A stretch of 64,000 nucleotides of DNA, from contig JAIVEN010000028.1 in the NCBI GenBank assembly GCA_026686845.1, forward strand, positions 1,193,001 to 1,257,000, given 5' to 3'. A program made the position numbers and the translations under genes. Positions 12,581-24,800 of the stretch are shown here, piece by piece. This DNA comes from Adenanthera pavonina (lineage: Eukaryota; Streptophyta; Magnoliopsida; Fabales; Fabaceae). Position 1 is the first letter of the stretch; each line of letters opens with the position of its first letter. The notes under the pieces were generated by a model. The model made no database searches and had not been told where the DNA came from. It saw only the letters and a program-made list of their open reading frames with translations.

Positions 12581-15500
12581 TGCTTGGTTTTTTTTTTCAA
12601 AAATATACAAGTTCCTAAGTTACCAATTGCTTTCTCAATTTGAAAGAAAACTTTAGCTTAATTGATTGGCTAAAGTTAGGAAAAGGTTACAAGTTTCCAA
12701 AAAGTTGTCCCTAGGATCATTTTTCTTACAATCTCCCCCTCGAATAGAATAGAGAGAACTTGAGCGAGGAATTAGAACATTATGACAATAATGATATTTG
12801 AATAACATAATATTTGAATTATCAATTCAGTGGCAAAAAAAAAAAATCATCAACTGACACACTAGACATTTTCTTCAACTAAGGAGAGTTTGAGTATGAA
12901 CAACTACCCACAGTCCATCTATTCTTGGCATTTGAATCAGTCTCAGGTGCCACAATGTGATGAAACAGGAAATGAGAAGTGTTGATGATTTAGCGATTCT
13001 AGTCATAGGAGCTAAAATGTGGATAGAATCTCTTATCCTAACTTTGTATTCTGAAGGAAGATTTAGCTATTCTTTTTTTGGGCATATCTTTCTATTTGGA
13101 TGATCAAAATTAGTAAAGAATGAGGAGCAATAAGTTAACGTATGAATCACTAGGAAAACTATGAAAAGCTTCGACATCCTCTTCGCTGTGGCACCAAGTT
13201 CAGACAACCTACGAGATGACCGAATCCTCACCGGTGAATCAAGTTTTGTTCCTTTCTCTCTCCTCCACGTACAATTCCACCATGTCCGTATTCAATCATC
13301 ATCTTCTTCTTCTTTGTCTTTTGGTTGTGGTGGGCTTGTTTTCATCTTTGACTCAGTCATTCAGATTCAAGCTTCAACCTAGTCGCACCAAATGCATCAC
13401 CGAAGACATAAATAGCAATTCCATATTTGTCGGAAAATAGTATATTGTTCCTGACAAGCAGGGTCTTCTTCTCCCTGATTCCCACAGAATCAATGTTCGG
13501 GTACTTATACATAATTCTCATGTTAATTTCTTGAAATACCTTATTTTGCTCCCTAACAAATTCACTGAATTTAGAAGGATCACAATTTAAAATGTTCCAC
13601 TTCCATATAAAATCCATCCAAAATAAATTCAACTGCAAAACAAGACATGTTCTTGTATATTGCATGACAAATAAGTTGCATTATTATTTATGACTTGTAT
13701 ACAATAAGACTTGTTATACATTTCATATTTTATCATGATGATTTAACAATACATTAAATATCATTACATGACAAATATATATAATCCAACGATAATTAAT
13801 ATCCAACTCAATGAAATATTATGTTTGGTGCGTGTTGTTAAATGAAATGAGATGAAAAAGTATCATTAATTACAAGCTATGCAAAATGTATAAATCTACA
13901 TTAACTTGAAGAATAATTGAATTATGAAAAACCAAATTAAAAATCTATGGGGCCGAAATAAGAGTATGTTGTTTTGAATTAAGTGATTAACAATAATTAA
14001 TGTTGAGGTTTAATTTGATGAAAAGGTAACATCGACATTCGGTGAACATTATGATTGGGCGGACCAAGTAACATGGGGAGAATTTGCATTTACGGGAGTA
14101 TGTATATGGTGGAGATTATGCAACATGTTTTTGGACAAATGTTGGTGACGCAAACTTGACCATTCATTGATTTTGACTGGAGTATGCGTGTCATCACTCC
14201 AAGGTTCGTCAGAAACATCAACTTGATGTGAGTCCCTTATTTTCTTGTTTTACTCAAACTGTGTTGTGTTGTGCTATATTTCTCATCCCTTTAAGTAACT
14301 TCTTCATGTAGGAGTAATTCTCTTACATTATCTTCTCATTCATACATGTACCAGTTATTGGAGTTAGAGCTGTTGAGGATGCAAGCAGCTGTTTCTATTT
14401 CCATTCTAATGAGATCGATGCATTTTCTCCGTTCAAGGTAAGCATACATGCATATTCATAATTTAATACATTAATTTTGCATAATATCATCACTAGTTTG
14501 AAGGTAATAACTAGATATATTTTCACGTGGGTTACATGAAGTATAAAAAATGCTATTTATTATTTGTGAATAATGCGGCTTACCATGGATTTTATAATAT
14601 ATATGTATATGATTTTTATAATGATATATTGACTAGGTGGGTCCTTATACATTATACAAATTGGAAATAAATTATAATATCTGAAATTTTATTAATAATG
14701 AGGTTTGCTATAGATTTTTATCTTTTATGGATGTCGATTATATTGATATTGTTACTTTTAAAAAAGGATATGTGGGTTTATCTTATTCAATATTACCTAA
14801 CAATATGTTAAATTCAAATATACAATTAATACATCAAATGATATATTAAGTATTGCAATATTTTTAAACTAATGTCTTATATTTATATAAGAATGAATTA
14901 TTCTTGGTTCATTGTCCTTCACCATTTCTGACTTAGTTTTTTCATTTGTATTTTTATTTTGCTTCAGAGAAAATGAAATGCAGGAGCTCAGCCTACACAC
15001 CAACGATACAATGTTATGGTTCAGTTCACTTTCACTTGTTTTTTGTGTATCGGTTGTGGGTTTGCAAGTTTGGCACTTGAAGACCTATTTGCCGAGAAAG
15101 AAAGTCCTATAATGTTTTTGGCCTTTGTTTTCACGCCAATAAGAGCTTTTGTAGAATATGCAGTAGCATCATTTAGCTAGTGGTTAGGGACAATGGTGCT
15201 CTGTAGATGGTAGAGACCAACTAAAACAACTTCCAATATTATGTATGGAGAAATTTTTAATAATTTAGTTTAATTTTGTTTTTTGTTATGCATGATGAAA
15301 GTTATTCATTTTGTTTAATATCTTACACTTTTTTTTTAATAAACAACAACTATATAAAGTAGAAGAAGCCAACCTCTTCGTACCCCTCCCATATATTAGT
15401 GGCTTATCCAGGACCCTAGGTTGAGGGGGAATTTTTCAACCAAAATAATTGACAAAAAATTTAAGAAAGATATTAATTTAAAAAATTATTCATTGACCAT

Positions 15501-17080
15501 TAGCTTATATATGGCTTACTAATAATTATGTTATAATTGATAATTATAATTTTATTTTATCTACAAATAATATGTTTGTTGTTGTTGAAGATTTTGATAC
15601 ATAAGATTTTGATGAAGATTATTGCTCATCTAATGATAATTTTCTCTTTAATTAAAAATCTGATCATTTTTAATTCAAAATCTAGAGAATAAGCAACTAC
15701 TATAATTTGTGCATATCTCATAGAATCACAAAAAACAAATAAATGAGAAAGAATTTTCTCAATAATTTTATGAATATCACAAGAAAATCTATAATTCACA
15801 TCAAGTGGATTTCTCCACATAGACTAAAAATTGAACTCTTTTTTTTAAATAAAAAAAATATATGTTTACAAGCTAAATATTATGAGAATAAAGTATAAAA
15901 CCAAAAAATACGAGATATAGATGGTCACTTTTTTTTTTTTACCAATGCAAATGGTCCTTTGAACAACAACTAAATAAATGTGGATGTACTAACAACTTTC
16001 CATGTGCGGTATCATAAATCCAATTGGCAAAAAAAAAATGTGGATGTACGAATGGGCCAAAACACAATATTAATATATAATAGACAGCTCTAATTAAGAA
16101 AAATAACAATAAAATCTTTTTTTAATTTTCTTTAACCTTTGTTGCCCAACACCTACCACCACTGTCTCTTTTTTTTGTGGTTTAAAATTTAAGTTAGTTT
16201 TATCTGAGTTTAAAAAATAAAATACTGAAATTCTGGCCAAAAAAATTACTGAAATGGGTAAAATTACTGAGAGTTTGAGTTTCATCAAAGTTAGAAAAAA
16301 ATAGTTTTTGAGCCTAAAAATATTTGAAGGATTTAGGGGTTTCAAAATGTTAAATTTAAGAGGTGCAAAATATAAATATTTAGTATCTCTACATGCAATT
16401 TTCTTTCAATAGAGGGGCATGTCCCGCTTTACTAAAAGTGCCAAATGATTTTACTTTTACATGATAGAAAAATCATTGTTGTTACCTGCAACCCATCTCA
16501 CCATTTTATTTTCTAGAGGAAATAGGAATATCTTTTCTTGTACAAACTTTGCCTTATCTTCGTCTTGAAAATAACATAATTGATTGTGAATTTTTAATGA
16601 GCCAGTTAAAAAACAAGGGAAAATATTAACTTCAAAATGGTTTTACCGATATGGAATAATTTGTTACCCCAAATTCCTAAAAAATGGAGTTAACGTATAA
16701 TCTTAGTTTTGATTTTGAAAAACCACTTGGATTGGGCTTGTCACCAAGCTTTAAGATGAAAGAACTAAACTTCATCTTCGATTTCAAAGATGGAAGAACT
16801 AAGCCCTGTATAATTGCTGAATGAGGTAGCACAATATTAAAAGAAACTAGAAATCTTGTTTTGTCAGTTCCTCTTTGATTGATGACCAATTATTATGCTT
16901 TAATTGTAAACCTGTTTTGTGTACCGACATCGCCTTATCTTCCTCCTAAAAGTCACACAATTGATTGCAAAATTTTGATGAGCCAGTTATTAAACAAGGG
17001 AAAATATTAGCTTCAAAATGGTTTTACCAACAATGGAGTAATGGTTTACCCCAAATTCCTAAAAATGAAGTAAGTCCCGC
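12580..17080 (+). repeat. Arm A of an inverted segmental duplication carrying p24-delta
   Basis: Four blocks here recur in reverse orientation in arm B (46290-51070). They are the promoter flank (12640-12740, complement near 50885-51000), the intron before exon 2 with exons 2-4 (13850-15112, complement 49460-50760), the 3' flank (15355-15560, complement near 49140-49230), and a distal block (16500-17070, complement near 46360-46620). Arm A holds the distal block twice, about 385 bp apart (near 16545 and 16930). Unrelated sequence fills the space between the 3' flank and the distal block in both arms. Confidence 0.8.
13282..15112 (+). pseudogene. p24-delta (emp24/GOLD) cargo receptor pseudogene, copy 1
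   Basis: Four exon-equivalents correspond to the intact copy at 19939: 13282-13500, 14026-14227, 14355-14437 and 14968-15112. Exon 1 encodes the signal peptide and the start of the GOLD domain but has a TAG at 13438-13440, where the intact copy has TAT (Tyr). Exon 2 carries two short insertions that look like 4-bp duplications (gtatgta and cattcatt), each shifting the frame. Exon 3 has an extra codon and a diverged heptad segment. Exon 4 is intact and ends in a dilysine (KKVL) COPI-type tail. The TATA box of the intact copy (tataaaaaa) is tatgaaaag here, about 125 bp upstream of the ATG. It is non-functional as p24; a short N-terminal peptide is the most it could make. Confidence 0.88.
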
Positions 17081-18080
17081 ATGGTCAAGGTCTAATTAGC
17101 CCAAATTACATAATAGGATAAGACCAAGTGGAATGGGCTTACCACCAAACTTTAAGAACAGAAATAAAATATATATGAATACCAAATATATATATATATA
17201 TATATTATTAATTTATTGAAATATCTTGTTATTGATTAATACTAGAGAGTGACACTTAATATTTAAATTATACATATTAGTCTTTTTTTTCCACTAAATT
17301 AGGTTCTCTTATCCCATGCACGGATATATAAAAATTAATAAAATTTGATATTATAGAATATATATATATATAACATTAAGTTCATAAAAGGCAATGATAC
17401 ACAATCTTTGAAATTTGAGTGAGAAAATTAATATAGTTAAGATATTTAAAATTTGAATTTAAAAAATACATTTGTGTTATTTGGGAGAGAAAAAAAAAAG
17501 TAGTAGTTAAAGGAAAGAGAGAGAACAAAAATGCAAAGAAAAATAGAAACAAAGAGAAAATATGGTGATATATTTTATAATATTTTATAAAATATATAAA
17601 ATTAAAATAATTAAAGATAAAAATTAAAAATCAAAATGTGAAAACAATTTAAAAATAGAGAGAATGTTAAAGGGAATATGAGAATTAAAAGTTAAAAATA
17701 AAAAATGTGAAAATAATTTTAAAAATAAAAAACATTAAAGAAATCCGAGAAAGTTGGAAAGAATATTGTTTATAACTGTGCTTGTGAACAGTAAAATTTC
17801 CTTGAGAAATACTAAAATATGAGGGATCGTTTTGATGAATACATGTTTTTTAGACCAATTAGAAAAACACATCAATTAATATAAAAATTGTGCAATTGCA
17901 AGAAAATAAATTTATTTTTGTTAATTAATTTTCATATATATATAATTGATTTCATTCTTGGTTAGATGTTTAAATTTTATAAGAAAATAAATCAGTATAC
18001 ATAAGATACAAACTCTAAACTTTATTGTTTCGGCATACTTAAACTATTATTAATTAAGATTATATATATATATATATATA
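15113..18080. other. AT-rich spacer, includes the end of duplication arm A
   Basis: No gene is visible. It contains the distal duplicated block (16500-17070), several (TA)n tracts (about 17188-17205 and 17360-17371) and poly-purine/AT stretches. Confidence 0.6.
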
Positions 18081-18082
18081 TC

Positions 18083-18990
18083 AATGTGTGAAAAATCGAT
18101 TCGAACCACGTAGTTGAATCGAAAAATTGACGAACTGGTTACTAGACCAATCTGGGCAAAGGGATGAACCATTCTAAAAGAAAACTAATTGAACCAACCA
18201 TGAACCTATCAAATTAAACTTGTAAAACCATGATTTAGCTGGCTAAACTGGTCAAACTTTTGAATTTTTTTAATTTTAGCTATGTTTCTAAGCTATGATT
18301 TTTGCATGCTTATACATAACATACATTGAGGAATGAAGGAGAATGAGCAAATGGATAAGAAATATGTGTATATATGTATTATAAAATTGTAAATTATTAA
18401 ATAACTATATAGATATCTTATATATCATAATTATTACTCCATTCAATTCAAAATATAAATCATATTTAACTAATTGTATATGAATTAAGAAATGTGGTCT
18501 TACTCATTAAATCTTATAGAAAATACATTATTTTCCAAAAGTAGACATATTGAATACATTGCATTTAAAGTCTATTATCTCTTTTACATTTAATTACATA
18601 TAAGGATAAAATAGAAAAAAGAAATTTAATGCCATAAAAATTAGCAAATATGACTTATATTTTGAATCAAAACAAACTTTTGAAATGACTTATATTTTGG
18701 ATCAGCTGAGTATAATTTTTACTTTTTAAATTGAAAAATGTATTTACTTTCTAAATTATATTTTTACTTCTTATCATAACTAACCTTAATTTTTTAAAAA
18801 AATTTATTGTTTTTTTTATTTTAAATCAATTTTTATATATTTTTATTATTTTTTTTATCTTTTTTATTTTTTATTTTTTGGTTGGTCATTGCATTAGTTC
18901 ACAATTCAATGATTAGACTGGGGAAAAATCGATCATGATTAAACTAATATATTAATTTTCATCCCACTTCACCCCTGTTTGTTATGATAT
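18083..18990. mobile_element. Non-autonomous transposon with 'gttcgaac'-rich ends, hosting a nested MITE
   Basis: The left end (18090-18250) is rich in words such as cgattcgaacc and aactggttactagacca. The right end (18885-18985) holds related words in inverse orientation (ttggtcattgcattagttc, gggaaaaatcgatcatg). The middle is AT-rich and contains the MITE at 18437-18710. The same family appears at 29245-29815 and, truncated, at 34080-34470. Confidence 0.5.
18437..18710. mobile_element. Stowaway-like MITE, second family (274 bp), nested
   Basis: The left end (ctccattcaattcaaaatat) and the complement of the right end (ctcagctgatccaaaatata) are inverted repeats. TA dinucleotides flank at 18435-18436 and 18711-18712. 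The same family is found at about 33345-33714. Confidence 0.75.
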
Positions 18991-19780
18991 GTTGAGGCTA
19001 ATTGGATATATGTTCTTCTTCTTCTTTGTTCTTCTTTTATTATTATTATTATTATTATAAAGTCATAATAAATATAAGAAAATTACCTTTACTTTTAATT
19101 TTAAGTAATTGTATATCTAGAATAAGGTAGTGAGAATTAAAAAAATTTGAATTATAAATTGATAATTATAAGAATATAATAATTTTGGATTTCATAAAAT
19201 CCACAAATATATATATATGTATATATATATTCTCAACCAAGGTCCATAACTAAAATGAACCCTTTCGTGGAACAAAAAAAATCTCAGTTTTCAATCCATT
19301 TTCTTAATTCGAAGAAAAAATAATTTAGGTTGCTTAATTGGTTGAAGTTAGGAATAAGTTAAATAATTGCTAAGAGTTGCAAATTAATAACAAATTTCCA
19401 AGAAGTTGTCAATAGGGTTATTGTTCTCATATTTTCCCCTAACCATAGGCATGACATTCATGACAGATACATTTGCGTAATGGAATCCGAGTGACATGTG
19501 ATGTTGCTAAGAGAAAAGAGAGAAGGAGGAGAAGAGGTGGAGAACGTACGTGATGATAGGAATGGATATTTGAATGGTACTGTAATATTTGAATCAACGA
19601 TTTATTTTGCCACATTTTAACTATAGCAATATTTGAATCAACAAATGGAAGCAATTGCCTAATTTTGCATTTGCAAGGAGATTTATCCATTCTTTTTTTG
19701 GCCATATCATTTCTTTTTAGATGACCCCAATTTACCAAAGAAGCAGGAGCAACGAGTTAACATAGGAATTGGAATCATCA
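18990..19780. other. Spacer and promoter flank of the intact p24-delta gene
   Basis: A (TTA)n microsatellite lies at about 19037-19056 and (TA)n at 19208-19231. From about 19330 the sequence resembles the promoter flank of copy 1 (12640 onward), so the duplication that produced copies 1 and 2 included the promoter. Confidence 0.6.
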
Positions 19781-19787
19781 GGAAAAC

Positions 19788-19796
19788 TATAAAAAA
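19788..19796 (+). promoter_or_regulatory. Likely TATA box of the intact p24-delta gene
   Basis: TATAAAAAA lies 150 bp before the start codon, in a stretch conserved with copy 1, where the equivalent is TATGAAAAG. Transcription would start near 19820. An ATG at 19818 opens a short upstream frame (ends 20021) that overlaps the true start; whether it is in the mRNA depends on the exact start site. Confidence 0.5.
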
Positions 19797-19938
19797 GTTT
19801 TGATATCCTCTTTGCCAATGGCACCTCGTTTAGACAACCATCATCGAAAAGAAGGGAACAACATTGTGATTCACCGAATTCTCACCGGTGAATCAAGTTG
19901 TGTCCTTTCTCCCTCCTCTTCATTAATTCAATTCCACC

Positions 19939-21201
19939 ATGTTTGGATTCAATTATCTTCTTTTTCGTCTTCTGCTCGTGGTGGGGTTGTTTTCATCTTT
20001 GACTCAGTCATTCAGATTTGAGCTTCAACCAAGTCACACCAAATGTATCACCCAAGACATAACTAGCAATTCCATGTCTATTGGAAAATATTATATTATT
20101 CCTGACAAGCAGGGTCTTCCTCTCCCTAATTCCCACAAAATCAACGTTCAGGTACATATATATATATATATATATATAATTCTCATGTTTCTAGGAGTAG
20201 CTTATTTTGCTCCCTAACAAATTCATATATTAATACTAAACCAAACATGTTCCTACATACTGCATGACATATTGTTATGACTTATGAGGTTGAATTTATT
20301 GAAAAGGTAACATCCACGTCTGGTAACCAATATCACTGGGCAGAACAAGTAACGTCAGGAGAATTCGCATTTACGGGTGTAGATGGTGGAGATTATGTAA
20401 CATGTTTCTCGACAAACGTTCATGACACAAACTTAACCATTGATTTTGACTGGAAGATGGGTGTCATCACCAAGGGCTGGTCTCAAATTGTTAAGAAACG
20501 TCAAATTGATGTGAGTCCCTTATTTTCTAGTTTAAATTTACCCAAAAGGTGTAATGTTCAGTTATCGTTTCATTTCATCACTTTAACTAACTTCTTCACG
20601 TAATTCTCTTACATTATTTTCTCATTTATGAATGTATAAGTTATTGGAGATAGAGCTATTGAAGATGCAAGGAACTGTTTCTTCTATTCGAAGTGAGATG
20701 CATTATCTTCGCTCAAGGTACGCATACTTAATCATAATTTAATACATCCGTGCAGAATATCACCTCTAGTTATAAGGTACTAATTAGACACATTTTGTCG
20801 AGTGTTTCTTGTGAATAATCCATCTTGTAATAGATTTTATATTTTATATCAATATGGATTATACTGATATCGTTAATTTAAAAATGGATTATCATATTCA
20901 ATATTACCTAACATTATGCTAAATACAAATATACAATAATGATATATTAAATATCCCAATATTTTTTTAACTAATGGCTTATATTTCTTAGAAGTATGAA
21001 TTTTTCATTATGCATCATCATTGTTTAACTTAGTTACATTTGCATTTTTATTTCAGGGAAAATGAAATGCAGAAGCTCAACATACACGTCAACGATGCAA
21101 TGTTTTGGTTTAGTTTGCTTTCACTTCTTATCTGCTTATCAGTGGTGGGTTTGCAGGTTTGCTGCTTGAAGAACTATTTTGAGAGAGAGAAAGTCCTATA
21201 A
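19939..21201 (+). CDS. Transmembrane emp24 domain-containing protein, p24-delta class
   Basis: Four exons: 19939-20151, 20307-20510, 20641-20717, 21057-21201. All are GT-AG and in phase; 639 nt, 212 aa, the usual length of plant p24-delta proteins. p24 proteins are type I membrane proteins that cycle between ER and Golgi and help load cargo and form COPI/COPII vesicles. A signal peptide (1-24) precedes FRFEL. The GOLD-domain cysteines are C36 (HTKCI) and C104 (VTCF). A coiled-coil stretch covers about 140-172, one membrane span about 181-201, and a short cytosolic tail ends EREKVL. The usual p24-delta tail has paired phenylalanines and a dilysine; here only one Phe (NYFE) remains and position -4 is Glu, so the COPI signal is weakened. 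Broken relatives lie at 13282 (+) and 49460 (-). It may be a young, diverging or dying copy, although its frame is complete. Confidence 0.85.
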
Positions 21202-21896
21202 ATCCTCTTGAGCAAGAAAAAAATGGCATGTACTAATGGGCATGTTTGACGATGCTGACCTTACATCTCACAGTTTTGTTAACTTCATAGACAGAACCGG
21301 CAATTTATAATGCATATGCTATGAATTAGAAGTTAAAAGAATCCATTTGATCAAACTTAAAAGATCAAAATTGAATATGCTTAAAGGTCCGAATAAAATT
21401 TGAGTACAATATTCTTTTTCTCCATTTGAAAAAAAATTAGGAGGTGAAGAAATTACAGTCTCTCATTCTAGACACAAACAATTGGAACTCACGTTAAATG
21501 AGAAAAATTCCTTAGAGGTACAGAGATAATCCAGGAATAGAATAGAGGATGGTCTTCTTTCAAAAGAAAGACAGGCATCAAAGAGTGTGTGACATGTTAA
21601 ATGCCCTAATATACTTGTTCAGTTTCTAAGCCTGATCATATTACACTCAAGCAACAACTTTCATACTTTCACATAAGTCTACAGTGAAAATCTTCAATAG
21701 CTTAGACATAATTGAAAACAAAATGCAAAATATAAACCTGAGAGAAGCAATCAACAATGCCTGTTCTGCTCATGAGAATCCAAACAATTGAAGCCAAGAC
21801 ATTGCCTTTCCCGGTTTTACTGTAGAGAGTTGTAATGACTAATGACTAATAAATCATCTGTGTATATATTTCTGACCATATCAATGCCACAGACAT
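21202..21896. other. Convergent 3' region between p24-delta (+) and the kinase (-)
   Basis: No gene is visible. The kinase 3' UTR, read on the minus strand from 21896, probably occupies the right part. Confidence 0.5.
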
Positions 21897-24800
21897 CTAG
21901 GAAGAGAACAAGTGCCAGTGATGATCTGCAGGTAAATTTTCCTTCATCTTCTCAAGCCGTTTGAGGATCTCTAAGAAGGAAGGCCTTCGATTCATATCAG
22001 GATCCCAACATTCAACAATTAATCTGAGTACAAGCAAGAAGGAATGTATTAGCAAGATAGCTCAATTCTAATGCCAAAAGTTTCAATTTAGTTGAAAGTC
22101 CTGAAAGGCTTTTAATATGATATAATCTTAGTCAGCTATTGCACATACGGAAAAGCAGACTTAAAACATCAGGAACATGAATATTTGTCGTGTGCATCCT
22201 CTTTATCCAAAGCATTTTGGTAAGTACTGATATATAGCCCGAGTTGGCAGAATTATGGCAGTAACACTATGGTAGTCAAGAAGGGCAATAAAGTCACATT
22301 TTCTAAACAAGTTTTAACCATCAAACATGAGGCTTCTCTTGCCCTTTGGGTCTACAGAATGAAAGTGAATGAAATGGAAGATGAAATGGAAAAAGTGATT
22401 TTAAAGTTAAAAAAGATCATTGTTGCCCTTATTTAAAAAGTAAAAAAAAAAACTGTTGAACAATGATTACATGGACATAATAGACATTGCCAAAAAAATT
22501 TTTAAAAAAATAAAAAACAAAAGTGAAGAAAAGGGACTGAATAGGCATTAACAGGTAAAGGATACAAAATGGTAAAAATGCTTTATAGACACATCTCAGA
22601 GATGACTCACTGTCGAAGTTCAGGGGTGAAGCCCTTCGCACGAATAGTTGGCCTGTGTCCTTCTGCCACATGTTTGGCTCCATCATAAGGTTCATAACTT
22701 GCAAAAGGTGGTTCCCCTTCAAGCATCTACTCCAGGTAAAAACTCAATGATTTAAAATTAGCTTCAAATTATATCACTTTAAACATCTATCTTTAAGAGA
22801 GAAATATTACCTCATACAGAATCATAGCAAAGGAGAACACATCCACCTTCTTATCGTATCTCCGGTGTTTGAAAACTTCAGGAGCCATATAGCGGTCTTT
22901 TTTCCCCAAGCAGAACAAAACAAGAATAGATTTTGAATACAAATTGTTATTATTATTATTTTTCTTTTGACATAACTTTTAAAAATACTCACAGCTTCCA
23001 GTTTCACCAGTCATCTTGTAAACATCATGAGAATTCTTGACCTTGATAAGCTTACTCAATCCAAAATCCCCAACTTTTAAATGGTCTGCACTAGAATTGA
23101 CTAAAAGAACATTCCTGAAATTTGAGGAAATAAATTTCAACATGAAACACAAAGATGTAATAATTTCCAGCCATATATAAGAATCTTCTTGATGACAAAA
23201 TTTTGTCATCCTATGGGAAAAAGTAAAATGCATGACAATTTCTTGTAAATAAATAGCCTAGAGATATGGTTGTGTGTTTATAACGTTGTCTCACCCATAT
23301 TAAAATACACATTTTCATAAATATGATAAAGATAATCGACTTGCCTCGGCTTTAGGTCTCGATGAATTATAACATTTGGTTCATTGTGAAGATAGGCCAT
23401 CCCTCTGCAAATAATATTCACAACTTTGACATTAGCTTGGCAATTAGATTGAGTGAAGCTGTGTGATTGCAATTGCTTCTATATTTTCAATTGCTAACTT
23501 TTCAGAGGAAATAGAATGCTCTGACATCTTCTTGGTCATATTTCTGAGAACAGATTGGGGAAAACCTCCTTTTGAGAGGTTCCGGACTCATGCATTATTA
23601 TTTAAAAAATGGGGAAGGGATTTGCATGAGGGATTAAGTTACACTACAGTCAAAGGCAGCTTGCATGGGTTCAAATTTGACATTGAGCATTCTCATGTGA
23701 TCTTATGTAGAAGCACCAGTAGTGAAAAGTGTAAAACAAGAGAAAGGAAGGAGAGGGAGAGATAGGAACATCTAAAAAAAGGGGGGGGGGTGTGAAGAAA
23801 AATAAAGTGGGAAGGAGGCAAGGATAAGAATCAGAAACTTTATTCAATGATCAATCAAAAGGCTAGCTAACCTTAGAACCATGAAAAGGGCTTTATATAG
23901 AACTCAGGATATGACTCCTAACGAGAAAATAAAAATAATTAATACCTAAATAAGTAAGAAACGAAAAATAAAAGCAATTTCCTAGAATTTTTCAATTTCT
24001 ATGTTTATCTTTTCATTCTTCAATAATCTGATTTAAAAGCACCAGGAATAATTCAATTTTTATTTGCCTCTCTGGTTTTAGTTAGGTTGATTTATGGATT
24101 TCAATTTCATATCCACCTGAAAAACTATTTCTATGATGCTCTTTATGTGAATGAGTCAAGCTGATACAATAATTGTGGAGAGGATTGTTTTTCCAGGCAT
24201 CTCTGTAGTGTTCTGCAGATGCCTCATGAGAGTCCTTTAACAGATATTAAAAAATGACCAACCTATTTTTTTAACCTTTCCCCCTTCTTTTCCACTTTCA
24301 CTTTTATAAGCTGCTAAGGAAGGGTAACCCATATTGTATCCTCCATTTTCTACTTTCCCCTATGCTTCCTATCAATAAACTTTTCCCATATTATCTTCCA
24401 AAAGAATAAAAAATTAGGTCCTAGAACAGGAAAAATGAAGAATGATGCAAAAGGAAATGAATTTACACTTTTACAAGGTCATAGCGTGAGATGGTTCACA
24501 AAGATTAGGTTTGAAAGCAACAAGGTAATACATCATATAGTTATCTTTTCTCACATTTTGAGGTTGCTTAGCAGCCTTGGAATTGGCCTTTTGTTATTTT
24601 TCTTTTTTTATATTAATGAACAGTGGATTTGCCTGGCCCTGCCCTTTTTGACCATCCATTGTAAAGGCATTGCCAGAATAAAGGAGCGTGAAGTCCTTTG
24701 GAAGTGTACTTTCTTTCACCAATGTGGTCTTTGGCTAGACGCATAATGCCAGAATTCTTCATCAGAGATTTCTCCCCTTGAATCTTTTAGGGGATAGATT

